DNA from: Locusta migratoria | Taxonomy: Eukaryota; Arthropoda; Insecta; Orthoptera; Acrididae | DNA length: 64,000 nt | Direction: 5' to 3' | Assembly (NCBI GenBank): GCA_026315105.1 | Contig: CM048746.1 | Location: 140,474,730-140,538,729 of the forward strand | In this document: in pieces, positions 54,350 to 64,000 of the stretch | Layout: each line of letters begins with the position of its first letter | How positions within the stretch are numbered: the first letter of the stretch is position 1 | Made by a program: the position numbers and the translations under genes | The notes under the pieces: model-generated | Database searches by the model: none | Told to the model about the DNA's origin: nothing | Seen by the model: the letters and a program-made list of their open reading frames with translations, nothing else

Positions 54350-54738
54350 GGGCGACGGAAGGGGGAAGTGACAAAAAGCGGGAGAGAGTCGCCGCGGGCG
54401 CCATGTTCATCAGCGGGCCGGGCCGCGAAAACACGGCTAATGCCTCCGGCAAACACCCGGCCAGCATATTCATGAGAGAGGGGCCCCTCCCCCGTATTGT
54501 CGGCGCGGCGGCGCTATCGACTGCCACGATACGCGCTAGATGGCGCGCTAATGTGGCGAGGACAGCGTTTCGCCGTTAATGCCCCTCTTCGGGCGAAACC
54601 GTATTCAGACGCAGGCACGCGGGCGAAAGCACGCCAGTAAACTCCGCGCTGTCCCATGTGGCGCCGTCTGAATAGACTCCACTACTCCAGACAGATGCTC
54701 TCCACTGTGGCGTTGGCACCGGTCGAAACTATTCAGGT
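53942..54738. other. No gene recognised; (GA)n microsatellite and GC-rich part
   Basis: (GA)n at about 54298-54347. 54380-54700 is GC-rich and rich in CG. No domain recognised on either strand. Confidence 0.4.
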
Positions 54739-54814
54739 CAGTGTTTTTCAACCTTTTCGAACTGGCGACCCCCTTTCCCAGTAAAAACGTTCGGTGACCC
54801 CTCGGCCCGGTAAT

Positions 54815-55886
54815 AGGAAAGGATGGGGAAATGCCAGCTGACTATATTACAACCCCATACTGCTTCAACAAGCCTTTCAATACAACAATTGCAAGTAGGG
54901 AGTAGTGGGAGAAAATAGTTCGTCACCGTACGGGGGATATTGTCTGGTTCACTGACAGGTCAAAATCAGACCAAGGCGTCGGGGCCGGGGTATACGGGGT
55001 GCAGCCAAGATTGGAGGGCGTCATCTCTCTAGGGAAACTGGCCTCAGTATTCCAGGCCGAAATCACTGCCATCAGGGCATGTGTGGAGGAGAATTTGCGT
55101 AGGTGCTACAAAGATCGTAGCATCTACATCTATTCAGACAGCCAGGCAGCCCTGAGATCATTGGCAGCTCCTGCAACAAGATCTAAAATTGTTGCAGAAT
55201 GTCACAGGGTTCTGGTGGAGCTAGGGGAAAGCAATAGAGTAAACCTATTGTGGGTCCCCGGCCACTCGGGGATCAGTGGCAACGAACATGCCGGCAGATT
55301 AGCCAGGATGGGGGCAGAGACTCCATTTATTGGACCGGAACCTGTCCTGACAATCACCAAGGCAATGATCAAATTGGAGCTACGTAACTGGCTCAGGAGA
55401 CAGCATGTAGACTATTGGACCAAAGTCCATCAACAAAAACATGGCAAGGTAATGATGCCAAAGCCATGTTTTAAAAGAAGCTCTGCAATCCTGGGTCTGA
55501 ACAGGAGAGAGATTAGACTCATGGTTGGATTGCTGACAGGCCATGGGAATTTCAAAAAACACCTACATACAATGGGAATAACAGAAGAGGACCATAAATG
55601 TAGGATCTGTGATGACGGTGATGAAACTGCATCACATCTAATCTTCAAATGCATTGCATTGGAGAGTAAAAGGCACAGAACATTTGGGACAACCAGACCC
55701 GAAGAAATTGTGTCTAATAAAGAACTGGTAAAGGGACTCCTTGCACTGTTCAAGGGCATTGGTTGGCTTTACTAGATATACAGGGAGCGATACCGCACAA
55801 TAAACTTAGTTTCGGTGCGGGCAGTGGCGGGTTGGACCAAGACTGTTTTGGCTTCCCTGGAAAAATCAAATCAAATCATCAAAGCA
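54815..55886 (+). mobile_element. LINE, 5' truncated, with 11-bp TSD
   Basis: Exact duplication 'ggcccggtaat' at 54804-54814 and 55887-55897 in the hAT copy. The 3' end has (AAATC)n-like repeats (about 55863-55880). Confidence 0.85.
54936..55775 (+). pseudogene. LINE ORF2 C-terminus: RNase H and zinc motif
   Basis: The frame is open from about 54936 ('GDIVWFTDRSKSDQGVGAG'), well before the first Met at 54999. RNase H residues: D in 'FTDRSK', E in 'VFQAEITAI', D in 'YIYSDSQAAL', and 'HSGISGNEHAGRLA' where the fourth acidic residue (normally 'NE-AD-LA') is replaced by G. C-terminal 'CRICDDGDETASHLIFKC' is a zinc-type motif of R1/Jockey-like ORF2 proteins. It ends at TAG after 'GWLY'. This is a different LINE lineage from the one at 46.5 kb. 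Confidence 0.8.
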
Positions 55887-56197
55887 GGCCCGGTAATTCC
55901 AAAAGCAAAGTACCGGGTGATCAAAAAGTCAGTATAAATACGAAAACTTAATATATCACGGAATAATGTAGATAGAGGGGAGAAAATTGGCACACATGCT
56001 TGAAATGACATGGGTTTTTAATAGAACCACATCACCGTTGTCGTCTAGATCACCTACCATCTATCACTCTAGTAATATGACCACATGACTGCCATTTCAA
56101 TGTAGTCACCCTTCCCATATTGTCGCTGACCATTGTTGTTCGTCTTATCTCTACTGCTCTCTTTCTGCCTTTTTTTGTGTAACCCCCTCGGGAGGTG

Positions 56198-56274
<77 letters not shown>

Positions 56275-56342
56275 CTCTTAGCAGAAGTTAGTACTACTGA
56301 GGTCAACACACTATCGATTTTTCAGAGTCAGCAACTGCTAAA

Positions 56343-56540
56343 AAATGTTCAAATGTTTGTAGAGCTTATGGGACTTAACTACGGGGTCATCAGTCCCTAA
56401 ACGTACAAACTACTTATGAACTAACTAATACTAAGGACGGCACAAATATCCATACCCGAGGGGGGATTCGAACCCCCGACCGTAGGGTCTGTGCAGACCG
56501 TGACTGGAGCGCCTCAGTCCCCTCGGTCATCGCGGCCGGC
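56343..56540 (-). mobile_element. SINE family A in mariner-type element
   Basis: Near-duplications 'agcaactgct' (56330-56339) and 'agcaactact' (56541-56550). Confidence 0.85.
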
Positions 56541-56692
56541 AGCAACTACTGATTTCTTAAAAAAAAATACTATCTTATTAACAGCTAACAGTTGCAAATG
56601 TAAATATCAACAGTAACTCAGTTCCCGGAGACATAAATTGTCTGATTATATGAAAGATCTTTATAATTTAAAAGAGGTAAAAATTAACACAC

Positions 56693-57151
56693 ATGCTTGG
56701 AATCACATGGGGTATTATTAGAACCACATCTACCGTTATCGGGCCTTTTTTCTTCAAGGAACTGCGTGATTCTGGTTTTGTAATTGCCAACGTGACGGAT
56801 GAAAGGTACGCCGATATGTTACAGAATCGCATCATCCCCGGCCTGGCTGATAAACACCTGCTGCAACGTACGATTTTTATGCAGGATGGCGCTCCAACCC
56901 ATATTGCTAGACGCGTGAAAGATCTCTTGCGCGCGTCGTTTCGTGATGATCGTGTGCTCAGCCGCCACTTTCGTCATGCTTGGTCTCACAGGTCCCCAGA
57001 TTATTGGCTTTGGGGTTACCTGAAGTCGCAAGTATATCGTGATCGATATACCATAACTTGTGACATGCTTTACAGTGCTGTTCACGGCATTATTCCTCGA
57101 CTACAGCTATTGTTGAGGAATGATGGTGAACACATTCAGCATTTCCTGTAA
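56693..57151 (+). pseudogene. mariner/IS630-type transposase C-terminal half
   Basis: The frame reads 'TVIGPFFFKELRDSGFVIAN', 'FMQDGAPTHIARRVKDLLRA' (second catalytic Asp), and 'HRSPDYWLWGYLKSQVYRDR'. The third block has lost several residues between SPD and WLWGYL (compare 'SPDLSVCDFFLWGYLE' at 36324). The N-terminal half, with the HTH and first Asp, is missing, so the copy is inactive. Confidence 0.8.
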
Positions 57152-58240
57152 AGAACATCATCTTTGCTTTTTCTTAATTTGTTATGCTAATTATTGCTTT
57201 TCTGATCAGATGAAGCGCCATCTGTCGGACATTTTTTGAACTTTTGTTGTTTCCTTTTTTTGTTCTGACAAAAACCCTTTTCATTCCAAGCATGTGTGTC
57301 AATTTTTACTTCTCTATCTTCATTATTCCGTGGTTTATTTTTTCAAATTTATACTGACTTTTTGATCGCCCGGTATTTCTTTCTTAGATGCATCTAAGAT
57401 CAGCGTAACGATTCACGTATGTGAAACTAATGAAATTTTTTTTTAAACTTTAAAACTACTCGTATTTGATGTATGCTTTTCCGTCGTAATTAATAAATCT
57501 CAATGTGTAAATTGTAGTGACGTGTTATATGTGAACATGAAACCATCAAAGCTGATGTATCACTTCTTAATATTTCAAGGATGCTCATGAACTTTGGATT
57601 TCTTCGAAAGGATACTGAAAACTCCTTAACCCACAGCATACTACTATGATCCAGTAATGAAATAGTATTGTTATTAGTTGATTAAAAATACTGTATTCAA
57701 AACAAGGTAGCAACTGCAAATTACTATGATCTAGTATTAAAAACGTATTTTATGTATTCACTAAAAATAATATTAAGTTTACGATTATTTGTTTTTTCTG
57801 ACATGACACATTCGAACATTTGACAAAGTCATACAAGAAGATTGCGACCACTGTAAATAACTGTAGCACTACAGCACAAACGCTTTTCAGTCGCTTAATT
57901 AACAAGTCGTCATGAGGTGGAAAAATGGTTTCATTGTTTCGCATTTCGGTTGGCCCATCATCAGACATTAACCCATTACTGCCCAGAACTTTTTTTGTGA
58001 GAAAAATGTTTCATTTTGTTAGGTTAGGTTCAATAAGATAAAAGAAGTGTGAACAATGCTGTAAATATAGTGCCATATCTTTGCTGTACTGTAACAAGAG
58101 CAGGAAGATATATCTACGTTCCTTTGTTTCCAAGGTGCAAAAGATATAGAGCGCAAGGGCCACACTAAACGTGTCGCAAAGTTTTTTTTCCACCTACGGA
58201 TGACTTTTTTAATGTCATCATTTTACCTTTAACATTTCTG

Positions 58241-58631
58241 TGCTTGTACGTCAAATTTTGTACCACACGGCTCAAGAGAGGCGTGATATGTTGTTGCCAG
58301 CCTATCCGATGTATGGGGAAGGAAAGTACCAATAAAGAAACAGCATAAAAAATTTAAAAGACAGTAGCTCAAAATTTATGCACAGCCAGTACAATATTCG
58401 AGCAAGTGCTGGATCTCAACGTGAATGTCGGCGGCACATTAATGAGGGGTAGGCAGCAGGCAGAGGTCATTAAAAAGGGATCAAGGCAACCTTGCAAGGG
58501 CAGAGAAAGATACTCACGTGGTGTGTTTGCTTCTAAGAAACGCGTAGCCCCAGCACACGAATGATACCATCACACAAGGAGGTTTTTATGACAGTTACAA
58601 TATTGTATGTTTTTCAGTTACAATCACCACA
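58241..58631. other. No gene recognised
   Basis: AT-rich; no repeat or frame recognised. Confidence 0.3.
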
Positions 58632-59100
58632 AAATGTTCAAATGTTTGTGAATTTAAGGGACCAAAATGCTATGGACATCTGTCACTAGACTTGGAGAAC
58701 GAGTGAACCTAACGTATTTAAGGACAATACTGTGCGCCTCGGTTGCACAGTGGTAGAGTGCCAGACTATAAATCCAAAGGTCGCGGGTTCGATCCCCGCC
58801 AGGTCCTAGGATTTTTATCTGTCACTTTCCACTTCTTTCACCTCTGGCGTATTGCTCATGTGAAAAATACCGAGTAGCACCGTGGTTCGGAACCCACGTT
58901 AAACTGTAGGTCCCCCTATAACTGGCTGGGTAAGTCAGTGCGAAGGTCGGAGGAAGACAACGGCATACCACCTCCAAACAGGACCATGCCTAGTAAAGCA
59001 CTGTGGTGTTTTTTTACTGGAAGGACTCGAACCTCCGATGGGGAGTAGCCAGGCAATCTGTAGCATAACACCTTAGACCGCTAGACCATTAGTGCTTGGC
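58632..59100 (-). mobile_element. tRNA-headed SINE (family G) split by SINE C
   Basis: The left part 'aaatgttcaaatgtttgtg' to 'aaggacaatact' is the tail. The right part, about 59015-59100, is a tRNA-like head on the reverse strand ('aatggtctagcggtctaagg', B box 'ggttcgagtcc'). SINE C lies between. Confidence 0.7.
58731..59014 (+). mobile_element. SINE family C nested in SINE G
   Basis: Head 'cggttgcacagtggtagagt', B box 'gggttcgatcccc', body to 'agcactgtggtgtt' and a T-run. The last 40 bp of family C are missing. Confidence 0.85.
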
Positions 59101-59764
59101 ACAATCACCATACAATAACGACTCACAGACAGCTGGCGGCACCATCGAAACCTGCGCAGTGAAATAGTGATCCAGTGAATAGTGAATACAGATAAAGTCG
59201 GTATTACACTATCACATTTACTGGATGAAACGTTGTACTTATTTCTTTGACAAAGATCTTCGACGTCATGCCGTCCAATATTTGAACAAAGTTTCTTCAG
59301 AATGGTGGTTCAGAACGTGTTATTGTGTTCCGCAGTTTCGTGTATTTCAATTGCGTTGTGTCCTCATTTGGAAGAGGAACCAAAGAGAGAAAAAGAAACT
59401 TACTTGGGTTGCACCACGAGATTATAAAATCGTACAGCAAAATCTGTTATGGGAACTGCAAGTTAAGACAGCAAAGACTGGCTTGCCCCCTTGACGCATA
59501 TTGGCTGAGATATTGCCAGAGGAGTCTCCAGATTGGTGATTCGTCAATTAGATTTCAATGGGAGGAGCTAAAGTGACGTATGTTCACAAACGAAAGACCG
59601 TTTAAAGAATTGGAGAGTCTAGTTAGAGGAGAGAATTGTCATCACGTGTAGCGCAGTACAGCGACTTGAGAATCAAGCTTTCATTATTAGTTCAGTTTGC
59701 GACTAATGTCGAAGGCATTTTGTAGACTTGATGGATTTCACCTTTTTTTTTAAATCTTTATCGG
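59101..59764. other. No gene recognised
   Basis: Forward frame 59225-59494 is rich in aromatic and basic residues ('WVAPRDYKIVQQNLLWELQ') but belongs to no family I know. Confidence 0.3.
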
Positions 59765-59802
59765 TCCCTAGGTTTACAAACTACTTAAACTAACCTAAGG
59801 AC

Positions 59803-59857
<55 letters not shown>

Positions 59858-59963
59858 ACACAGACACACACACATGCCCGACGAAGGACTCGAGCCTCCG
59901 ACGGGGAACAACCGAGCGCTCTGCAGCAAGGCGCCTTAGAGCTCTCGGCGATTCCATCGCGGC
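59765..59963 (-). mobile_element. SINE family B with (CA)n
   Basis: 'aggtttacaaactacttaaa', (CA)n at about 59803-59875, head ending 'attccatcgcggc'. Confidence 0.85.
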
Positions 59964-60196
59964 TTTAAAAGACCGATACAGTTGCAGACGACAGCGCAGT
60001 GTTGCAGACAACAGAGTTGCCAGTCTTGTTTTAAGGTAAAGTTTATCTCGTTTTTGAAGTTGAGACTTCTGCTTCAGTTAGTGCGCAGGAAATCATTAGT
60101 GATCAGTGGGCGTGTAAGGAAACAGTAGATGTATTCTAGGTTCATAAAATTCCAACTTTCAGAATTTATTTTTGTAATGTAGTCTAGAGAAGGATG

Positions 60197-60394
60197 AAAT
60201 GTTCAAATGTTTGTATAGTCTATGGGACTTAACTACGGGGTCATCAGTCCCTAAACTTACAAACTACTTATGAACTAGCTAATCCTAAGGACGGCACAAA
60301 TATCCATGCCCGAGGGGGGATTCGAACCTCCGACCGTAGTGGCCGTGCAGACCGTGACTAAAGCTCCTCGGTCCCCTCGGCCTCCGCGGCCGGC
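60197..60394 (-). mobile_element. SINE family A with TSD
   Basis: Near-exact duplication 'tagagaaggat' (60185-60195) and 'tagaggaggat' (60395-60405). Confidence 0.9.
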
Positions 60395-60660
60395 TAGAGG
60401 AGGATAGTGCACAACGTTTTGCGATTTTCACATTGAGTAATGTGACCCATGATCAATTATAGTCGATAGGTTTATGATTATGCTCTTTTTTTATGAAAGT
60501 GTTCATCAAACGTCCCTTAAGGCTGTGGCTAATTCAGGTCTCCACCATATCGTTTCTTCCAGGAGTGCTAGTCTCGCCAGTTTCGCAGGAGAGCTTCTGT
60601 GAAGTTTGGAAAGTAGGAGGCAAAGTAGTGGCGGAAATAAAGTTGTAGCGACGGACTGTG

Positions 60661-60790
60661 AAGGTGCCGGGATGGCTCAGTCGGTAGAGCGGTGCCCACG
60701 AAGGGCAAATGTCCCAGGTTCTAATCCCGGTTCCAGCACACGGTTTTAACCCGCCAGAAAAGTTTCGTTTGTGTTCATGTTTGTAAAGTT
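60661..60790 (+). mobile_element. SINE family E (tRNA-headed)
   Basis: Head 'ggatggctcagtcggtagag' with B box 'ggttctaatccc' and a body containing 'aacccgccagaaaagtttc'. The end is not clear. Confidence 0.65.
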
Positions 60791-60835
60791 GGGAGGAGAA
60801 CCCACCAGCTTCTTCCCAGTGTAACAAAAAGGCTA

Positions 60836-61140
60836 GAGATGAAATATTTTCAACCAACGCGAGGAATGCTGCACTTTCTGACAGGTCATGATCCATATCC
60901 GACATATCTCTGTCAGTTCGGGAAAAGGGCTACACCCTCGTGTGACTGTGGAGCAGAGGATGGCACTCCGGAACACCTGGTGTACTTGTGCCCCACATAT
61001 AATAGGGAAGCTGCTGACCTGCGACTCCATCTGCCGCACACTAATACATACGAACTACTAACAAGTGAAGAAACATTCCATGTCCTAAACAAACTAACGG
61101 ACGTGATTTCTAAAACAATCAGGGACAACTTTATGGGCTT
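60836..61140 (+). pseudogene. LINE ORF2 C-terminal zinc motif remnant
   Basis: The forward frame 'RGMLHFLTGHDPYPTYLCQF' continues as 'GKRATPSCDCGAEDGTPEHL' and 'VYLCPTY', the C-x-C-x7-H-x4-C region at the end of R1-type ORF2 proteins. Only this 3' part is present. It abuts the 3' end of the RTE-like copy at 61146. Confidence 0.7.
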
Positions 61141-61620
61141 AAACACATGTTGTTGTTGTGGTCTTCAGTCCGGAGACTGGTTTGATACAGCTCTCCACAA
61201 TACCCTATCCTGAGCAAGCCTTTTCATCTCCACATAAGAACGGCAACCTACATCTGTCTGAATCTGCTTATTGTATCCATCTCTTGGTCTTCCTCTACGG
61301 TTTTTACCCCACACACTTCCCTCCAACGCTAAATTCACAATTCCTTGATCTCTACGAATCGATCCCTTCTTCTAGTCAAGGTGTGCCAGAAATTTCTTTT
61401 CTCCCCAATTCTGTTTAGTACCTCCTCATTAGTTACGCGATCCACCCACCTAATCTTCAGCGTTCTTCTGTAACACCCCATTTCAAAAGCCTCAATCCTC
61501 TTCTTGTCCGCACTGTTTATCGTCCATGTTTCACTCCCATACAAGGCAACACTCATACAAATGCCTTTCTTCGATGTTAACAAATTTCTCTTTTTCAAGA
61601 ACTATTTTCTACCCATTGCC

Positions 61621-61814
61621 GCCGGCCGCGGTGGCCGAGGTGACTGAGGCGCTCCAGTCACGGTCAGCACGGCCACTACGGTCGGGGGTTCGAATCCCCC
61701 CTCGGGCATGGATATTTGTGCCGTCCTAGTTTGTAAGTAGTTCATAAGTAGTTTGTAAGTTTAGGGACTGATGACCCCGTAGTTAAGTCCCATAAGCTTA
61801 ACAAACATTTGAAC
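61621..61814 (+). mobile_element. SINE family A with 17-bp TSD
   Basis: Exact duplication 'attttctacccattgcc' at 61604-61620 and 61815-61831. Full length; 3' hairpin at 61764-61791. Confidence 0.95.
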
Positions 61815-62209
61815 ATTTTCTACCCATTGCCATTCTTAATTTTATATCCTCTGTACTGCGGCCATCATTTGTTATTTTACTGCCCAAGTAACAAAACTCA
61901 TCTACCTCCTTTATTGCTTCGTTACCTAATCTGATTCCTTCAGCATCACCTGATTTTCTTAGTCTCCACCCCATTACTCTAGATTTGCGCTTGTTAATGT
62001 TCATCTTATATGCACCTTTCAGCACACTGTCCATTCCGTTCAATTGCTCCTCCAGGTCCTTTACTGTATCTGACAGAATTCCTATGTCGTCTGCAAAACG
62101 CGATGTTTTTAATTCTTCCCCCTGAACTTTTATTCCTTCACGAAATTTCTCCTTGCTTTCCTTTATAGCTTGCTCAATGTACAAATTGAATAACATTGGA
62201 GAAAGGCTA

Positions 62210-62408
62210 ATGTTGTTGTTGTTTGTTAACCTTATGTGACTTAACTACGGGGTCATCAGTCCCTAATCTTACAAACTACTTATCAACTACCTTATACTAA
62301 GGACGGCACAAATATCCATGCCCGAGGGGGGTATTCGAACCCCCCGACCGTAGTGGCCATGCAGACCGTGACTGGCGCGCCTCAGTCCCCTCGGCCACCG
62401 CGGCCGGC
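62210..62408 (-). mobile_element. SINE family A with 12-bp TSD
   Basis: Exact duplication 'ggagaaaggcta' at 62198-62209 and 62409-62420. The tail ends in 'ttgttgttgtttg', unlike most copies. Confidence 0.95.
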
Positions 62409-62512
62409 GGAGAAAGGCTACAACCCTGTCTTACTCCCTTTCCAACCACTGCATCCCTTTCATGCCCTTCAACTCTGACAACCGCTGTCTGGTTTTTTGT
62501 ACAAGTTGTAAA

Positions 62513-63060
62513 TAACCTTACGCTCCCTAAGACATAAGAAATGGGTATAAAGACACACCGGACGTGACCTTTCCAAACCCTGCCATGCCGCCCGGCACGG
62601 ACAGGACGCCTCTGGCTGCAATCCGCCGTAGCCTGGATCTGGCGGGGGGGGGGGGGGGGGGGGGGTGGACACTGAAAGAGACAATTCCAGAAGTTCATAA
62701 GACATCCGTAGGTTAGAAGTAGGCTAGTTGTAGTATAGTGCGTAGAATAGTGTAGTTAGGAAAGATAATAACAAAATTCAAGAGCAAGTGCAGTGAGGGT
62801 GTGGGTTGCTCAGTGCCAGGGGCACGTCCAATGGGATTAGCTCAGCGGGCACGACGAAGGAAGAGTGTAGGATTGTACAAACTGGCACAACCTGTACCAC
62901 TGCAGTTTTATGTCTAATATTAGAAAAGTATCAAATTAGCATTGTAACCAATATTGTAATAAATTTAACAATCTCTTTGTAAAAACTCACTGGAACGTAG
63001 TAGCATAAAACGACCCTTTATAATCACAGGAATTGGGTCATATTGTATAATTAACAACAA
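62513..63060. other. No gene recognised; poly-G tract
   Basis: A run of about 24 G at 62643-62666 on the forward strand. Otherwise no recognised repeat or frame. Confidence 0.5.
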
Positions 63061-63180
63061 CAAAGAATTAGTAAATTAATGATAAAGGAGAGGAAGGAAG
63101 GAAGAAGGATTAGGAAGGAAAATATTGACAGTGGCTGCTTTAGGGCACTGAAATGAAACAATGGCGACAAGTGAAAATGT

Positions 63181-63260
63181 GAGCCGGACCGGGAATCGAA
63201 CCCGGGTCTCCCGCTTTGCGCCAGCGGTCGCCTTAACCACTTGGCCACCCGTGCTAGCCT
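63181..63260 (-). mobile_element. tRNA-derived head (family H)
   Basis: Reverse strand: A box 'tggccaagtggttaaggcg', stem CCGCT/AGCGG around a 7-nt loop with CGC, T arm 'cccgggttcgattcccgg'. The acceptor ends do not pair, so it is a tRNA-derived repeat or a tRNA pseudogene and not a gene. Confidence 0.6.
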
Positions 63261-63423
63261 CCTGGCCGTCTCAAACTCCCATATGTCGCACGCTATGGCT
63301 GTAGCGCACCTATCATTCATGCCCTGTTGCACTCGCCATTTCGGATTCCCATGCGAGGTCGAACGTATGACCGCATCTTCGGTGAAGTAAAAAAGCTAAC
63401 GCTGTCGTCGCGTCTAAATACTT

Positions 63424-63489
63424 ATTATTTTGGTGTGGTGTCTGTTCTTTCGGACATGTCCGAAAGTACAGACACCACACCAAAATAAT
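63424..63489. repeat. 66-bp near-perfect palindrome
   Basis: Reads the same on both strands apart from one non-pairing position (63446/63467). Centre 'cggacatgtccg', arms 'ttttggtgtggtgtctgt'. Not placed in a known element. Confidence 0.9.
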
Positions 63490-63867
63490 TAATAAAGAAT
63501 TAAATAATAGAAAAAGAATGAGATAACTACTCGTTGGTATTTGTGACTGTAAGAGTAGGCCATTGTTTACTTCATGAAAATTTACCTGTAACACTGATTT
63601 GTTGATAGTATCAGTTATTCGAATTTCATTTTTTTTTTTCAAAGAGGGAACTATTTTATTTATGGTCGCTTGTTATTCTATGCAAGGTTTCGTTGCGGTT
63701 CCGGGCGTTGGAGGTCAAAGGTGTCCCTTGTCAGTAAGGCAGGGCGATATAAAACCGGCAGCAGCGTATGTAGAGAACCATTAGAAGAGTAGTGTGCGAA
63801 TGGTGTCCGCTGTCAGTGCCAGCCAGTGACCAGCGCCAACACCACCAACAGACAAGGCCTTACAACA
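63490..63867. other. No gene recognised
   Basis: No coding family or known repeat seen. Becomes GC-rich after 63790. Confidence 0.3.
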
Positions 63868-64000
63868 GGCCGTGCCTACGTCATACTTAGAGGCCGCGGC
63901 CTCCACCTCACTGGCTGTCGGCTGGGGCACGCCCACCGCCGCGCAGCGGCCGGCCAGTCAGATGGCGACCGCAGCCTCTAAGTGTGATGTAGGCACGGCC
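63868..64000. repeat. Inverted repeat at the window edge
   Basis: 27-bp arms 63868-63894 and 63974-64000 ('ggccgtgcctacgtcatact' and on) with two mismatches. The spacer of 79 bp is GC-rich. The right arm ends exactly at the window end, so the structure may go on. Confidence 0.75.

Larger units (their letters stand above)
55913..57373 (+). mobile_element. mariner/IS630-type transposon with about 100-bp inverted ends
   Basis: TA on both sides (55911-55912, 57374-57375). Ends 'ccgggtgatcaaaaagtcag' and, in complement, 'ccgggcgatcaaaaagtcag', related further through 'cacggaataatg' and 'acacacatgcttg'. The inner end motif 'acacacatgcttggaatcac' is repeated at 56685, next to the transposase remnant. 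The interior holds (GA)n at 56201-56271 and a SINE A. Confidence 0.8.
54739..58240. mobile_element. hAT-type transposon copy 2, with two nested elements
   Basis: The left end 'cagtgtttttcaacc' (54739) is hAT-like. The interior from 57376 matches copy 1 (10806 on), for instance 'tttctttcttagatg', 'cacttcttaatatttcaag', 'actatgatccagtaatgaaa' and 'tcatacaagaagattgcgac'. A LINE (54815-55886) and a mariner-type element (55913-57373) split it. The right end was not found; the border is approximate. Confidence 0.65.
61146..62512 (-). pseudogene. RTE-like LINE with two nested SINE A copies
   Basis: Reverse strand. The 3' end is (CAA)n at 61147-61157. Fragments upstream: 'RWVDRVTNEEVLNRIGEKRN' (61335-61598), 'VDEFCYLGSKITNDGRSTED' and 'LFNLYIEQAIKESKEKFREG' (61798-62196), with 'RFADDIGILSD' (FADD kept), then 'VRQGCSLSP' beyond the second SINE. 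5' truncated near 62512 in 'YNLYKNQTAVVRVEGHERDA'. Frames are shifted in places. Confidence 0.85.

Overview
The window looks like intergenic DNA from a large arthropod nuclear genome. Introns, microsatellites, tRNA-headed SINEs, several LINE clades and decayed DNA transposons are the only recognisable content. The SINE heads (long-variable-arm tRNA type followed by a body ending near 'acaaacatttgaac') and the great number of old insertions recall orthopteran genomes such as grasshoppers or crickets. That species guess is inference; no host marker gene is present. I found no convincing host protein-coding gene, no CRISPR array and no prokaryotic feature.

Layout. 0-9.5 kb: SINEs A, B and C, a duplicated unknown unit, a possible DNA element (4.4-5.6 kb), a very long inverted repeat (6.5-7.7 kb) and a 439-bp insertion with a hairpin and a tRNA-Thr-like sequence inside a SINE. 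10.7-12.6 kb: a hAT-type element carrying two SINEs and a TTAA-flanked element. 14.7-15.5 kb: Helitron-like element. 16.2-16.9 kb: a 21-bp minisatellite of about 33 copies. 17-19.4 kb: Tc1 and mariner relics and a fold-back element. 20-24.3 kb: a decayed RNase H-bearing LINE and a Tc1-like relic. 26.7-34 kb: two reverse-oriented RTE-like LINEs broken by other insertions. 36.2-38.5 kb: a nearly intact mariner-type transposon next to a hAT-like miniature element. 39-42.3 kb: CR1-like LINE, miniature element, mariner relic. 43-44.2 kb: RTE-like LINE with one stop codon. 46.4-53.9 kb: a Tc1-like transposon holding a complete 5.9-kb LINE with intact ORF1 and ORF2. 54.7-58.2 kb: a second hAT copy holding a LINE 3' end and a mariner-type element. 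60-64 kb: SINEs, LINE remnants and palindromes.

How the parts work together. The full-length LINE encodes a gag-like zinc-knuckle protein and an endonuclease-reverse transcriptase-RNase H polyprotein. SINE families A and B carry a tRNA-like head (internal pol III promoter) and a 3' hairpin (GGGAC ... GTCCC around 'tgatgacc..cgtagtt') that also occurs, with compensated stem changes, at the 3' ends of the LINEs at 4.1, 20.6, 26.8 and 46.6 kb. This suggests that the SINEs are moved by this LINE lineage. Nested insertions with target-site duplications (TSDs) allow the order of events to be read at many loci.

SINE families as used below: A = head ending in 'ttcgaatcccccctcgggca', no GT tract; B = head followed by a (GT)n tract; C = head '..cacagtggtagagtg..', body ending 'gactgctttacc'; D to H = minor tRNA-headed forms. 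A and B share a 3' body.
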